A stretch of DNA of 64,000 bases from assembly GCA_020740775.1 (NCBI GenBank), contig JAHEWK010000009.1, positions 2,666,001 to 2,730,000 of the forward strand, read 5' to 3'. This document shows, piece by piece, positions 9,360 to 21,647 of this stretch. Both the position numbers and the translations under genes were made by a program. A model generated the notes under the pieces. It was not told the origin of the DNA and did no database searches. It saw nothing but the letters and a program-made list of their open reading frames with translations. This DNA comes from Ilyonectria destructans. Lineage: Eukaryota; Ascomycota; Sordariomycetes; Hypocreales; Nectriaceae. The number at the start of each line of letters is the position of its first letter. Positions within the stretch are counted from its first letter, which is position 1.

Positions 9360-11639
9360 GTTATTATCTTACCTATAGCTTCTATCTATTTCTGTGACCT
9401 AAATGATAACCTTAAAGTTGTGAATATATAAGCTGTAGAGGTGTAGGGTGTATAAGCTATAGAGGTATAAGGTGTAAGCTGTATAAGGTATAAGTACTCT
9501 ATTTAGCTATAATATTATATAGTTATATGTTTATAAGATATTAAATTTATTTTAGTTTTTACCTCTAGATGAATTTATACTTGTATATAGCTGAATAGTA
9601 TAGTAGTATTAGCTTTAAGTAAGCTAATAGATAATTCCTAAAGCTATAAGTATATCCAGCTTAGGATTTATAAGTTATATTAGACTTCAGTCTACTAGAG
9701 GTATTTTTACTTTATAACTAAGGGGAATTAATCTTCTATCTATAGTATTTATCTTTATATTAGTCTATTAGTATATAAAAATTATTTTCTAATAGTATAT
9801 CTCTTAGAAACTAGTTAGTTTATTAATATTTAGAATCTTAAAATCAGTTAGTTAAGTATTAAAAGCTACTAAAATTAATTAATTTCTCTTTATTTTTTTA
9901 TTATAAATTAAAGTTATTAAAAGTATAATTAGTAATATTCTTATATAATTATTAGTATTATAATATAGAGTTATATCTGTTTTTATAGATTATTATTTAA
10001 TTATATAGAAAAATAATAGAATTATAGTCTATATATATACTAATTAAGGGGCTTTAAGTTTAATTTAAGTTAGATATAGCTATAATAGAGATTTATAGGC
10101 TTTTTAAGACTGTAATAAATAGATATATTTAGATAGTTATAAGATTATTCCTTAAGGCTCTATTATATAAAGTTAGAGTCTAAATATAAATACTGCCTCT
10201 AACTGCTTAACTAAGAGCTTAGCTAAGAGTTTAATAAGATAATAGAAGTAGTACTTATTGTAGGAAATAATAAAAATAGCTATATTTAAGCTTATTTATT
10301 AACTACTATATATCTTATATAATTCTAATATTTAGTATCTTTAAATTCTTAGTCTATCTTTCTTTATAGCTAGTATTATTATTAATTAATTAATTAGTTA
10401 GAGTAGCTTTAATAGAGGGCTTAAATTCAGTCAGTTAGCTGAGAATATATTAATAGAAGGGAAATTAGATTTCTAGTTATTATCAGTATATAAGGGATAA
10501 TTAGAGGGCTAAAACTTATAGACTAAAAGATATAAAGAATACCTTTAGCTTAATAAGTAATATTATAGATATAGATATTGCTAATAGTATTAAATTAAGC
10601 CTAAATATTACTAAGGTTAAGAGATATATTAAATTAATACTTTAGATGCTTTTTACCTATAATATAGTTATATAAATTTGCTCTAGCTGAAAGCTTTAAT
10701 ATAAGATATTAGTAATAGCTCTCTTTAAGGTTATTTCTTATAATTTATAGACTGTAATAATATATATTACAGTTAAGGGAAATTAAATATATATATATAA
10801 TATACTTTTTTTAATAAAGTCTCTTAAGAAGTAGTAAATTGAAATTATATTTATTAGGGTAGAGTTATTAAAGTAGGGTTAGGCTAATATATTAATTAAA
10901 TCAGACTAATATAATTAAAAAATACTATTAATAAGAATCTATAACTGAAGGATACTATATAAGGTTATAAATCTCTCTAAAAGCTCTTTTAATAAGGCTA
11001 ATATTAATCTAGAAATTCTTAGTAATTATAACTTAAGTTTTAATATAGATTAAAAAGCAGTTATATAAATTACTAGCTATAAAAGAGTTAGTATTATAAC
11101 AGGCAATTAGGGACGCTTAGGCTAGCTAGTTGCTAGCAGGGGTGCCCAAAGAGGGTCCAGATAAGGTTAAAAGGAAAGATTAGAGACTGCACAGGAAGAG
11201 ATATCGATTTTTACTTCTTTAGAGATTTTTCCTAGAAGTTAGAGAGACTAAAAGGACTTAAGATAGCTAGAGAATCTATTAAATTGTTACCTTTATTTTT
11301 AAGAGATTTATTTAAGTCTATTTTAGCCGTTACTACTTTCCTTATCTAACCTCTATCTTTAATATCCCTTAGATATCGGGCTGCTGCAGATTCTATTGAC
11401 GCCTTACCAGTGGAATTTCCTGCAACCGACCTAAGATCCTACCTAATAAGATACTTCCCTATCAGGAGATATAAGCCTCAGATCAATCAGACCTTATATA
11501 TATAGTCTGGTGCAGCTTCGGGCTGACTATCTAAGATGCCTGTACGACGATCTTCTATATATCTCCCCTAGGGTAAGTTAATAAGTTGGGTATTATTTCT
11601 ATCTCTTTCTGCTGCTAAATTAAAAGGAACCTAATATAA
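9360..11639. other. AT-rich, RIP-like repeat-derived block with a normal-GC island
   Basis: 9360-11100 is saturated with TA and has stops in all frames; I could not assign it to a family. 11100-11640 is an island of ordinary composition with no recognised gene. By position it may be the remains of the gag/leader of the Gypsy element downstream, but no matching 5' LTR was found. Confidence 0.45.
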
Positions 11640-14600
11640 ATATTAAAAAGATAAAAAAATATAACTCTAAAGAATAATTAGATATCTTTAATAATAGTTT
11701 ATATAGATAAATAAAAATCTTAAGAATTATAGGAAAATACCTAAAGAAGAATAACTTAAGAATATATTAATATAGTATTATATCTATAAAAAGCTCTTTA
11801 TAGAAGAACTTAAGATAGAACTACCTAAATTTAATTTATAGAATTATAAAATTATACTAAAAGATAAAATAATATTTATATTTTATAAAATATTTAATTT
11901 TAATAAAATATAATTTAATATACTTAAAGAATATATTAAGAATATACTATAGAAAGAATATATTAGAATCTTTAAGTTATTAGCTAGATATTTAGTTATA
12001 TTTATTTCTAAAAATAATAATAAGCTTTAACTTATTATAGACTACTAATAATTAAATTCTATTATATTTTATTATAGAGCTTAAAGATAGATTTTATAGT
12101 AAGAAGGTTTTTATAGTATTAAATCTAAAGAGAGTATATAATCTTATTTATATTAGGAAAGAATATAAATAGAAAACTGCCTTTTAAATTAAATTTGAAT
12201 TTTATAAATATCTTATTATATCCTTTAGACTTATAAATATACTAACTATATTTTAATAAATAATTAATAATATACTATATAAGTATCTAGATATATTTAT
12301 TATATACTATCTAAATAATATTTTAATCTTCTCTAACTTAAAAGAAGAATATATAGAATATATCTATAAGATATTATAAGTACTTTAAGATATAAAACTT
12401 CTAGTTAAACTTAAGAAAAATTACTTCTATATACTAAAGGTAGAATTCCTTAGATATATAATTTTATATAATAAAATCAGAATAAATCTAAAGAAAATTA
12501 CTTTAGTAAGTAAATAGCCTAAATTAGATAATAACCTTAAGAAAGTATAATTCTTTTTAGAATTTACTAATTACTACTAATACTTTATAAAAGGCTTTAG
12601 TAAACTTATTATTCTACTTATATAATTTACTAAAAAAGAAGTAAAATTCTAATAGAATACTACTATAGTAAAAGTATTTAATATAATTAAGAATTTAATT
12701 TTTAGTAAATTTATTCTAGTAATATTTAACTTAAAATAAGAAGTTAAACTTAAGACTAACTTATTAGACTTTATATAAAAAGCTTAAATTAAATAATAAG
12801 ATAATAATAGCCTGCTATATTCTATTATCTTCTTCTCTTATAAAATATATAGCGCTAAATTTAATTACTCTATCTATAATAAAGAGTTTCTTATAATTAT
12901 TAATATATTTAAGGAATTTTAATACTACCTCTTAAGCAGTAAATATTAAATTAAGATATTTACTGACTATAAAAGTATCTTATATTTTACTATAATTTAG
13001 TAACTTAGTAGATAATAATTTAGATATACTGAATATCTTTCTGAATTTAACTATATTATTATCTATATTAAAGAAACTAAAAATAGATAAGTAGATACTA
13101 TTAGCTAATAATTTAATTTTAATATCAGTAAGTTTATTACTTAGGAATAACTTCTTACTAAAATACTAAAAAGATACCTTAAATAAAAATTCATTATAAG
13201 AATAACTATAAAATAAATTCCTAAAGAATTAATAAAGCTTCTTATCAAATTAGAATAGAGTTTTAAAGACTAAATATATAATATCTATATAGAACTATAA
13301 GAAATTATATAGTATAATAAGATTATACCTATTAAATTATAATAGTTATATATAATATTCTACTACTATAGAGGAAATTATTATAGAAATCTCTAGTAAT
13401 TAGCTAGAGAACTTAACTAGTATTTCTATAAGAATACTGCAGATATATATATAAGCTATATAAGTATATATAGAAAATGTTTGAAATACCTTATTAATAA
13501 ATATATATAAATATATATAGAAGTATAATCTTATAAAAACTGTAAATCCAGCAGAAAAATACCATACTAAACTCTTAAAGTAATATATACAGTAAAATAA
13601 GAAAACTCACTACTTAGATAAATAGAATAAATAAACTAAATACTAGAATAATACTTTTACTGCTATATTAACTATAAGTAGAATAATTAAGTTAAGAAGC
13701 TTTTAACTATATAGCTAAGCTATAATACTATAATAAATAAATATATAAAGATTACTTCAGTATATACTAACTTTAGATTTACCTCTAATATCTACTGAAT
13801 AAGCTAAAATAGAAAAATTATCCCTAAGGCTATTCTTATAATAGAAGATTTAAAAAATCTATATAAATAAATAAAAACTGAATTTAAATTTATTAGAAAT
13901 TAGATAAAAAAATATTGTAATAAAAGATAGATAAAGAGACTATTCTTTTAGAAGGAAGATATAATCCTTCTTACTGTAAAAAATATTAAAATAATATAAA
14001 TAAATAAAAAATTAGACTATAAATATATCAGCCTCTATAAGATTATTAAAAAAATCTTAAAAAATAACTACTAGTTAGACTTACTACTATAAGTTAGATT
14101 TTACTCTACTTTTTATATTTTACTCCTTAAGAATATAGAAAGTATTATTATAGCTAAATTTAGTAATAAATATAAAATAAAGATTAAAGGCCCTAAGGGA
14201 TATAAAGTTAAGAAGATTCTTAAGATATATAAGGTTAATAATAAAATTAAATACCTTATTAAATAGAAAAATTATTCTAAAAGTAATAACTAGTAGGAGT
14301 TAGTAAAAAACCTTAATTATATATAATACCTTTTAAAGGATTTTTATTAATAATACTAGAAATAGATAAAAAAAGATTACTAAAGTTAATAGAACCCCAG
14401 TTAATAATATTAATATATACTAATAACTGAATATCTATTATAGCCTCTAATTCTACCTACTCTAAAAACTCTAATTCTTCTAATAACTTTAAACTCTAAT
14501 AAGTTATTTTATACCCCCTTATAACTAATAATTAATATTAATAATAAATACACTCTAATAGATCTAGAGATTAATTAAATTCAGCCTAAATAGCCTAAAG

Positions 14601-15515
14601 AGTAATTCTCTTTTTAAGAAATTTATTCTTTACTTTTAACTTTTTATTACTAAAATACTTTACCTTAAATATAATATAAATTATTATAATTATTTAATAA
14701 GAAAGAATACTAAGAAAAGATATATCTATAGAAATAAAGAGAAATACTAATTATATTATAAGAGTAACCTTTATTAGTATAAAAACTATACTTTTTTAAG
14801 CTGCTATCTAGCATCTTATATATATATCTATAGGTAATATAATAAAAATAAGATATTATCTTAAAGTTAAACTCCTTAATAGCTACAGTAAGAATTAGTA
14901 TATTTACAGTAGAAACTGGAATCTTAAGATTTTCTGTAGAAGTAGCTAAGATTAATTTACTTACTATAGACTTAAGAATATCGCGAGATTTAGAAGGATA
15001 CTTTAAAATTTAACTGGTTATTCTATTAGTATATCGGGAAATTAATAAAGAAGCAGATTAGAGATATACTAATATATGCTTAAGAAATAGTTTTAAAGAT
15101 AGCTATAGGATATAACTAATAGAAGGGGAGATATTATATTACGGCCTAGGTTGGAATCAGATAGTTATAACCAGCAGAATTATAATATACCCACTTTTTT
15201 ATCTAATATAAAGTCCGAGACTTATCTATATAAGTAAGCCAGAATATTCAGCTTACTACCCTATAATAAGCTATAAGATTAAACTCACTCTTACTCAGAA
15301 GCCTGTATAAATACATATAGTATATAAGTATATTTATTTAGTATTTTTATAGAGATAGCCTTACTAGCTATTAATATATTTAGTTATATTAAATGTACTA
15401 TTCTACTATTACCAGACTGTAATCTATATTGCTTACTATGATGTTCTGATCCCCTAGATTATATACCTCACGCCTGGACCTACCCTATACCCTTAGGTTA
15501 GACCCGACCGTCACA
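11640..15515 (+). mobile_element. Heavily RIP-mutated chromodomain Gypsy retrotransposon (pol to 3' LTR)
   Basis: Reading through stops shows Ty3/Gypsy pol blocks in order. The RT N-terminal segment (FISKNNNKL then IIDY, about 11998-12060) is the mutated form of the usual VPKKDGKLR...VDYR. YYLNNILIFS at about 12305-12337 is the YLDDILIFS box with both Asp changed to Asn. An integrase-like region lies around 13300-13900, and a chromodomain-like block (KYLIK-KNYSKSNN, about 14207-14325) follows. A purine tract (GAAGGGGAG, 15122-15130) precedes the 3' LTR. The 5' part is not recognised, so the element is truncated or too decayed. The coding capacity is fully lost. Confidence 0.78.
15137..15515 (+). 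repeat. 3' LTR (379 bp) of the chromodomain Gypsy
   Basis: Starts TATTACGGCCTAGG (TGTTACGG before mutation) and ends GACCGTCACA, followed by GCATG, a candidate right target duplication. The left partner was not found. Its start resembles that of the family C LTR (reverse complement of 62564-62941). Confidence 0.68.
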
Positions 15516-16117
15516 GCATGAGATTCTTCCAGGATCTTCCTTTTGATGCGAGTCTTAAGGAGCTCCACGACCTTCTTTTTAAGACCCTTTGGGATTGGTA
15601 TACTTCCTGCTTGCCAGGCAGAATGTTCCACAACCTTCAGGATCTGTGGCGGAGCCACAATAGGGTCGAGTGATCCGCACTCGTCGAAGTCCCAAGTAAG
15701 TGCAGCCTCCCTGTTGTAGAGAATCTGGATGAGGATGTCTCTTTCGGCGTCGCTGAGGCTCTCACTGACTTGATCCAATACTCCTTGAAGTCGAGGGCCA
15801 TAGAGACGGGTACCTTTCTTAATGGTCGAGAACTTGGGGGTAATGTGCTCGGAGTACTTGCTCCTAACCTCCAGGAGGTTCTGCACCTCCTTCTACTTCT
15901 TTTCCTTCCACAGCGGGTCTCCATCAGGCACCGAACCGTCTGATGGAACGTCATCCCGAGGATGGATTTTGACACCCTTCCTTTTGTACATAGTGTTGAC
16001 GTTGATATTGTCTTCTTTGACCGGTTTGCCTTTCTGTCTTTTCTTCAATCGTTCCAACTCCTCTCGTGCGTCTTCCAAGGCAATTGAATGCACTCGGATT
16101 AATTTATCTCCCACCAT
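15516..16117 (-). pseudogene. Start of Gypsy pol (RT upstream region), truncated
   Basis: The frame at 16117-15893 is a charged segment ending at a stop; the frame from 15886 continues with EYS/SKYSEHITPKFSTIKKGT and DPIVAPPQILKVVEHSAWQ, then VVELLKTRIKRKILEESHA. This is the region just upstream of the RT active site in fungal Gypsy elements. The next expected residues (family form PYRNPWF) are absent because the sequence switches to a foreign LTR at 15515. Confidence 0.7.
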
Positions 16118-16272
16118 TCTTATGATGTTGTCCCCTGTCGTTTGATCTAACTATTGGATCGAATCGGGGTTATTATCTTCCTCCAGAGCCTATAGCCAGT
16201 TCGGCTCGGCTTCGGAGGGCAGCGATGGGGTCATCATTGGTTAGTCCTGCGGTTATCGGTCTGCGGGACCTC

Positions 16273-16740
16273 CTATCGAATTCTTCCAGCTACAGGGGTC
16301 ACCACCCTCGTAGCCCCTAGCTGACATCGGACGTGCATTTCTCCCCCCCTCGTCATGTGGTCGAACGATACCTTAGCTGCTCTCACAAAGGGCATGCCTA
16401 GGATAAAGGGGATAGAGACCACGCTAGCCGGGGCTACATACATTCGCTGCGGAATGTACGTATTGCCAAGATAGACTGGTATTTCTACCTCCCCTAGTAT
16501 TTCCACCTTCGTATTTGAATATGATGTAGTGTGAGCTGTGACGGATGTAGGCTGCAGTCTATACTTCTTTGCAATATCGCTTGAAACGATGTTTCCCTCC
16601 GAGCCTGTATCTAACAAAGCCTCTACCGAATAGCCGTCCAGATGGGCGAGTCGAACAACAATCCTTGGAAGCTTCTGGCAGTGGGCTAGCTGTCTACCTT
16701 CCGGATCCCTCAAGAGGTTGGAGTTGATAGAGGGAAGCAC
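16273..16740 (-). pseudogene. Retroviral-type aspartic protease of the Gypsy element
   Basis: 155 codons with the active-site motif ALLDTGSEGNIVS and a downstream hydrophobic ILGMPFV flap/core segment, as in retropepsin-like domains. It is in the same frame as gag (18666-17734) and the linker (17307-16759), separated only by TAG codons at 17734 and 16759, both easily derived from CAG. It normally processes the Gag-Pol polyprotein. It would not be made as a fusion here. Confidence 0.75.
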
Positions 16741-16758
16741 TGGATCAGCTGCTCCTAT

Positions 16759-17307
16759 CTACTTACGAGGAGATTGTAGCTTGGGTGCGGGTGTGCCGAA
16801 GTCCACAAATGTCACCTCCCCAGCTGTCTCGATTAAGTATTCTCTATACCGTAGTGCGGAGCTGTCCTTGATCGAAGTATCCTGGTAATCACTGTCGTCC
16901 CTGATCCGAAGGGTGTTGATATGGCATTTGGTAGCTTCTGCCTTATAGAAGAGCTCAGAAGAGGTTTCTTCCGGGGGTTCAAGGAAGATCGAGTGTATTC
17001 CCACGGGGCCTGTCTCCTTTGCCGGTCTTTCCCTCCAATCCACGAATTTGGTGTCTGTGACCCCTTCTGCCAATGCTACTCCGTCAGCTGCTATGGCCTG
17101 AGCTACGTCTGAGTTCAGGGCCATTAAGATAGGAACAGGAATTGAGATCTTTCGGGACCATATCTCTTCAGTCAGATACTGCGTGGCCTGTCGCCGGGCT
17201 TCCTCGATGTTATGTAAGGGCAGGGGAAACTTCTTGGTAGAGAACTCCTTTCCCGCTGTGCGGCGGCCCATCGCAGAGCTCCTATCCAACGGGCGTGGCT
17301 TGACCAC
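16759..17307 (-). pseudogene. Gypsy gag-pol linker region
   Basis: 182 codons, hydrophilic, with no recognised fold. It lies in frame between gag and protease and ends in SPRK then TAG. The next in-frame residues run into the protease ORF, so the stop looks secondary. Confidence 0.55.
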
Positions 17308-17733
17308 TGCCTCGGGCTCCTTGTCGTTATCCTCAGGAACGCTGATTCTGACCCTTTTTGCGGCTGGATTGGTGCTGATATTGGTGGTCAGGATCGAGTT
17401 ATCCCAGGCCGCATCGATGCTTTCTTCACCCTCATGGATGAAGATAGTATTAGATCGAATAGAAATATTAGAGGTACTGGAAGTAGCAGTAACTTCGGAG
17501 GCATCCTTAAGCCGGTGGCCTAGCTTCGTGTGCTTTGAGAGTTGCTCTACCTTGTTGTCGGTCGCATTCCAGTCGGTAGGGTCGGCTACAGATTTCCGTA
17601 TCTCTTTGCTCTATTTGTAGGCGTAGCTCTGTGGGAAGCATCCTATCCATTGCACCAGGAGCCGTCGGACGCATGAATTGTTGGCATACTAAGCCACAAG
17701 TCGAGGTGGTATGAGGTCTACCCTATTGCCTAC

Positions 17734-18790
17734 CTAAAGGATCCCTGCGTTGGCATCGTATAACAGGTATCCTTTAGCATGGTCGGCCTTGCAGTCAGGG
17801 CAACCGTCAGGATAGTGTCCTGGGGTGGTGCAGTACCAGCAGGCTTGAGGACGCCTGTTGAAGCCTTGGATAGCGTTGGTCTCGAAGTAGTAGTCCTGAG
17901 GCCCATCCTGGATCTCCGTATGATAGACCTGAGCACCTCTCATTCCTGCTTGGAGCTGTTGCCGGCGGAATTCCTGTCTGAGGATCCGTTCTTCCTCTCG
18001 TTCCTTTGCAGATTCTACGAGGTGGGTCTTGAGTTCCTTGAACATCGCAGCAAGGTTGTCATCTTGGGAGGGTTTCGGGGGCTTGGGTTGATCCAATGGT
18101 TCTCGTGGAGGTGCCGTGTAAACGGGGGCCTCGAAGGAAGCAGGGGCAAAGTAGGTAGCCGGGGCTGGGTAGTTCGCCTGAATTCCTTGGGGAAATGCCA
18201 TTCCGGGTCTGTAAGCCAGAGAGATCCGTGTATCCAGAAAGCTTTTGATGATATTGAATAGCCTTTCGTAAGGAAGGTTGGCCAGGTCGTCCGGACTGAT
18301 CTGGTTGCGGTCGCAAAGGGGTAGGATAACCTCATTGGGTATGATGTTATATAGAGCCCGGGCTTGTACCACCGACTCCTTCCAGTTGTCCGGATCCACC
18401 GTTCTTGCGAGGTAAAGGTGTTCGTTTATGCCGGCAAGAATCTCCTGATGGTCCCTTGTGAGGAGGGGCGTTGCATTACGGCGGCTGAGCTTAGCAGTGG
18501 GTGTTTCCAACTGTTCCGGGTCCAAAGATCGGAATGAAGCCTTCAGGTTGGCTTTTGCTTCCTCCCAATTGTATATTCCGATTGCATACTTGGTAGGGTT
18601 GTAAACGGAGGGCGTGGTATCGGTGTAGTGTAGGAAGTAATCCCCTCGCTTATCGCTAGGGACCATACATCCGTCTATGTGCAGTTCGAAGCCTTGAAGG
18701 ATATCAGACAGGATGGATTTGTTGAGACAGCTTGTTGACGATGGAAGATCTTGATTTCTAGCTAAGGGACGGGCCTAGAGCCCGTCTTTT
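17734..18790 (-). pseudogene. Gypsy Gag with CCHC zinc knuckle
   Basis: The open frame from 18666 encodes 310 residues: a helical capsid-like region, a proline-rich segment near residue 190-200, and a knuckle ACWYCTTPGHYPDGCPDC (C-x2-C-x4-H) near the end. In-frame sequence extends upstream to about 18760 (LARNQDLPSS), preceded by a TAG. The frame ends at TAG 17734. A related fragment lies at 34960-35260. Gag forms the intracellular particle that packages element RNA. Confidence 0.72.
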
Positions 18791-19157
18791 ATACATGATG
18801 AAGACGGCTGCTGCCGGAGGCGGCAGTCCGTCGCCGCCGCACAGGGGCCGGGGCCCTGTGGGTCCCGGGGACCGGGATCGTGGTCACAGGGCCGTCGATG
18901 TGGTCTGAGATAGAAAGGAAAGTCGCGTTGTTCGTCTGACAAAGGAAGTTCGTGATATTGCGGCCGGTAAAGAGCTGCCTGAATGTAATGGCCGGCTTGT
19001 GAGGCTGTCCTTGAGAGGAGAAAATCTTGGCCAGGTCTCTAGCCAGCTGGCTGGTGGCAGGGTCAGAGACTGGAGCCTCTGTTGTCTCTGTGGTTGAGAT
19101 ATTTGTCGTGAGGCGGGTTCTTGGGGTTGGGGTCGGGCTCAATGACGATGGGGTCAA
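18789..19157 (-). pseudogene. Low-complexity ORF in the Gypsy leader/gag N-terminal region
   Basis: 122 codons rich in Thr/Pro/Ser, in a different frame from both the upstream ORF (19582-19215) and gag. It may be the continuation of one ancestral N-terminal Gag after frameshifts. No domain recognised. Confidence 0.4.
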
Positions 19158-19214
19158 TCTGGGATCTGACGATTCCGAACGACTCGAGGCTATTGGATTG
19201 GATGCTTTCGGCGA

Positions 19215-19582
19215 CTAAGGCCGTTTGCGTGAGCGTGGTGGTCGTGGTGCTTGCGATGATCTGTTCTTCGGAGCGGTTGGTGCTATCGCAACCTCAACTT
19301 TTTCCTGTAATATTTTTCGTCTTATAAAAGGCACTACCAATACTAGCAAAGTCATCACAATACTTGCCGTTGCCGCCCATACCGCTAGGATCCACAATCC
19401 ATAGGCAATTTCCGTTGCTGACGAAGCTTTCCAGTCTGTTTCCAGTCGTAGCCTGCCTTGGCTTCTTTCCTGGCCGTCTTTTTGTGCTGAGGGCAGGGGT
19501 GCTGTGATAAGTCGGTCTTGTATGTCCGGCTCGGTTACCTGTACTTCCACCGGGTCCCGCTTCCTAGTGATGTTAGCCATCG
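19215..19582 (-). CDS. First ORF after the Gypsy 5' LTR, with a membrane-spanning segment
   Basis: From ATG 19582 (MANITRKRDPVEVQ) the frame gives 122 residues with one strong hydrophobic stretch (YGLWILAVWAATASIVMTLL continuing LVLVV) followed by basic RRK and a basic, Pro/Arg-rich tail. It lies about 40 bp inside the LTR edge. A transmembrane segment is unusual for a Gag N-terminus. It could be an extra small protein or the start of a frameshifted Gag. Function unknown. Confidence 0.45.
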
Positions 19583-19620
19583 TGTTCGGCCGACTTTCGC
19601 CCCACCGTGACCTCCAAATT

Positions 19621-19985
19621 TGTTGGTGGGCGAGGTCCTTAGTGCAGACCACACCCGTCCGTAGGGTAGGGGCTAGAGAGGGGAGAGAGATCGGAAAGAA
19701 CAACACCAAAGCTGTCTTCTGGGAGCGGGATATCGCTGGAGCAATTGATCAATTGCTTCTAGATCCTCTAGAAGAAAAAGAAAGAGGAAATAATATCAAA
19801 AGCTGCTGCAACAGCTGTAGTGGAAGGAGCGTACTGAGACTAAAGGTGTCTTATTAATTAAAGAAAGGAAAAAGCGTGCCGTCTTGTTTTTCAAGCAGAC
19901 TTAACGCCTTAAGTAGGGACTGCCTAAGCTAGTATAGGCCTCCCGTACCGTATTAAACTCTAGGTGGACTGTTAGCCCTATTACA
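19621..19985 (-). repeat. Probable 5' LTR (365 bp) of the minus-strand Gypsy
   Basis: On the plus strand it begins TGTTGGTGGGCGAGG and ends GCCCTATTACA, giving TG...CA ends. On the minus strand it is followed by AATTTGGAGGTCACGG, a primer-binding-like segment. No second LTR is available for comparison, so the outer edge is tentative. Confidence 0.55.
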
Positions 19986-21310
19986 GTATAAGTTATAATA
20001 TAGTTACTGTAAATAGAGTAATATAGTAGGATAATCTATTATATCTGGTAATATATAGCTAGTACAGTAAGCTAGATAATTAAGTTATATTAATAGCTAA
20101 AAGACTGGTATTTTAATAATAGCTAGTTTTTTTAAGTTAATATACTAAAGGTATTAATTGTAATTATTTTATTAGTAATTATAATTACTAGTAATTATAG
20201 GTAATTATAAAGTAATTATATAGAGTTTAATTAATATATATTAAAAGAAAAATAAGATAGGGTAAGTTTATATTTAGTCTTAAAAAGTAAGTTTGTTCCT
20301 GCTAGTTATAACTGCGTGGTTTTAATATAGGCTGTAATAGTAAAATTTAGTTAGTTTTAATAGAGAAAAACTAGCTGATAGTAATAGAAAACTGCTTTAT
20401 TTATATAGTAATAGCAGAATAATAAATAAGATATAAAGAAAAAAATCTTAATAGTATTTATATGGATAATATAGCAGTCTGTTAGAATAATAAAAAGCAG
20501 TTTAATACTATAGTATTTATATAGTAATTTTAATTAATTTAATATTTATAGAAAATATTTTTAACTTTTCTACTGAGGAATATAAATACTATATAAAAAG
20601 ATTACTAATAGATATTAACTTTAATTATATTAGGCAGCAGTATATTATACTTATTTATTTTATATGTATAGTTTAATAAGAGTATATCTAAATAAGCCTA
20701 AAGATATATTAATAAATCTAAATAAGTAAATCAAATAGCAGTAATCTAGCTGTTTTTATTAAACTGTATTTAACTTTAAAAATCTTTTTTATTAAGGTGG
20801 CTGGTAAGTATATAAATAAAGCTTTACTTTTTATATATTTTTCTTTTAGTAGCTGTAATTCTATTATAAATATTCTACTGAATTACTAAAGAATTATAAT
20901 TCTATTATATATATATTTAGATATCTCTAGAAGCTATATTAATATAGAATAAATATAATAAATCTATTATAACTTTTTCTTTTAGCTTATAATATACTAA
21001 ATAAACAGAGGGATACTAGCTTAATATATAATTATACTTAGAGAATTACTTATTTAAGTAATATTAAATAGTCTATATATTTTTATCTAGAGATTTTTTA
21101 GCTAATAGTAAGAACTTATAGTTAGTTTCTTAAGTAGCTATCTTCTACTGATATTCTATTAATATACTAAAAGAATAATATAATTAATTATAAGTATATA
21201 TAACTATTTGCCTGCTGCTCTTCCCTTTAGTAGACTTTCTGATAGTAAAGATATAGCCTCTTATAGCCGCCTATATATTAATAGATCTAAATAGAGTATC
21301 TTATAACTTA
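19986..21310. other. AT-rich RIP-like block with an LTR-C-like end
   Basis: TA-saturated sequence without readable frames. Positions about 20297-20339 match the terminal 43 bp of the family C LTR (end GGCCGTAACA, here GGCTGTAATA), so a decayed LTR or element end of that family is present. Nothing else identified. Confidence 0.5.
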
Positions 21311-21647
21311 TAGCTTCATTCTGAAGGAAGACAGTCTTTAGGAAAACTTATATTCTCTGTATGCAATACTGAAAATATCTGAGTTGTAGCACAGAAAAGG
21401 ATAACTGAATAAGGAAGAATATAACTGTGTTGTAGCGCATGCCGCCAGGTCAGCAGTTGAAAGTCGCTACGGTAACGGTGCTTAGTTATTTTCGCGGTAC
21501 CCGCGAGCCTATGGGCTCCCACTACCAACGGGTAGTTTGTATTAGTTTAATTCACTTGTGTTCGAGAGCTAACTGCTTTCGCCTGATCCCATAAGAGTAA
21601 GACACATGGCTATGAGCAATCTACCTGGTCTCAGCAAGGTTAACAAC

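Larger units (their letters stand above)
15516..19985 (-). mobile_element. Truncated Gypsy retrotransposon, 5' LTR through start of reverse transcriptase
   Basis: Minus-strand order from high to low coordinates: 5' LTR (19621-19985), leader and small ORFs, gag with zinc knuckle, linker, aspartic protease, and the beginning of pol. Pol stops abruptly at 15515 where the mutated LTR of the plus-strand Gypsy begins. GC content is normal and protein frames are long, in contrast to its neighbour. No 3' LTR or remaining pol was found in the window. Confidence 0.8.

Noticed and set aside
9360..11100. Repeated short TA-rich words resembling a CRISPR or satellite array
   Set aside because: No regular unit length or spacers; explained by RIP-driven low complexity in a eukaryotic repeat.
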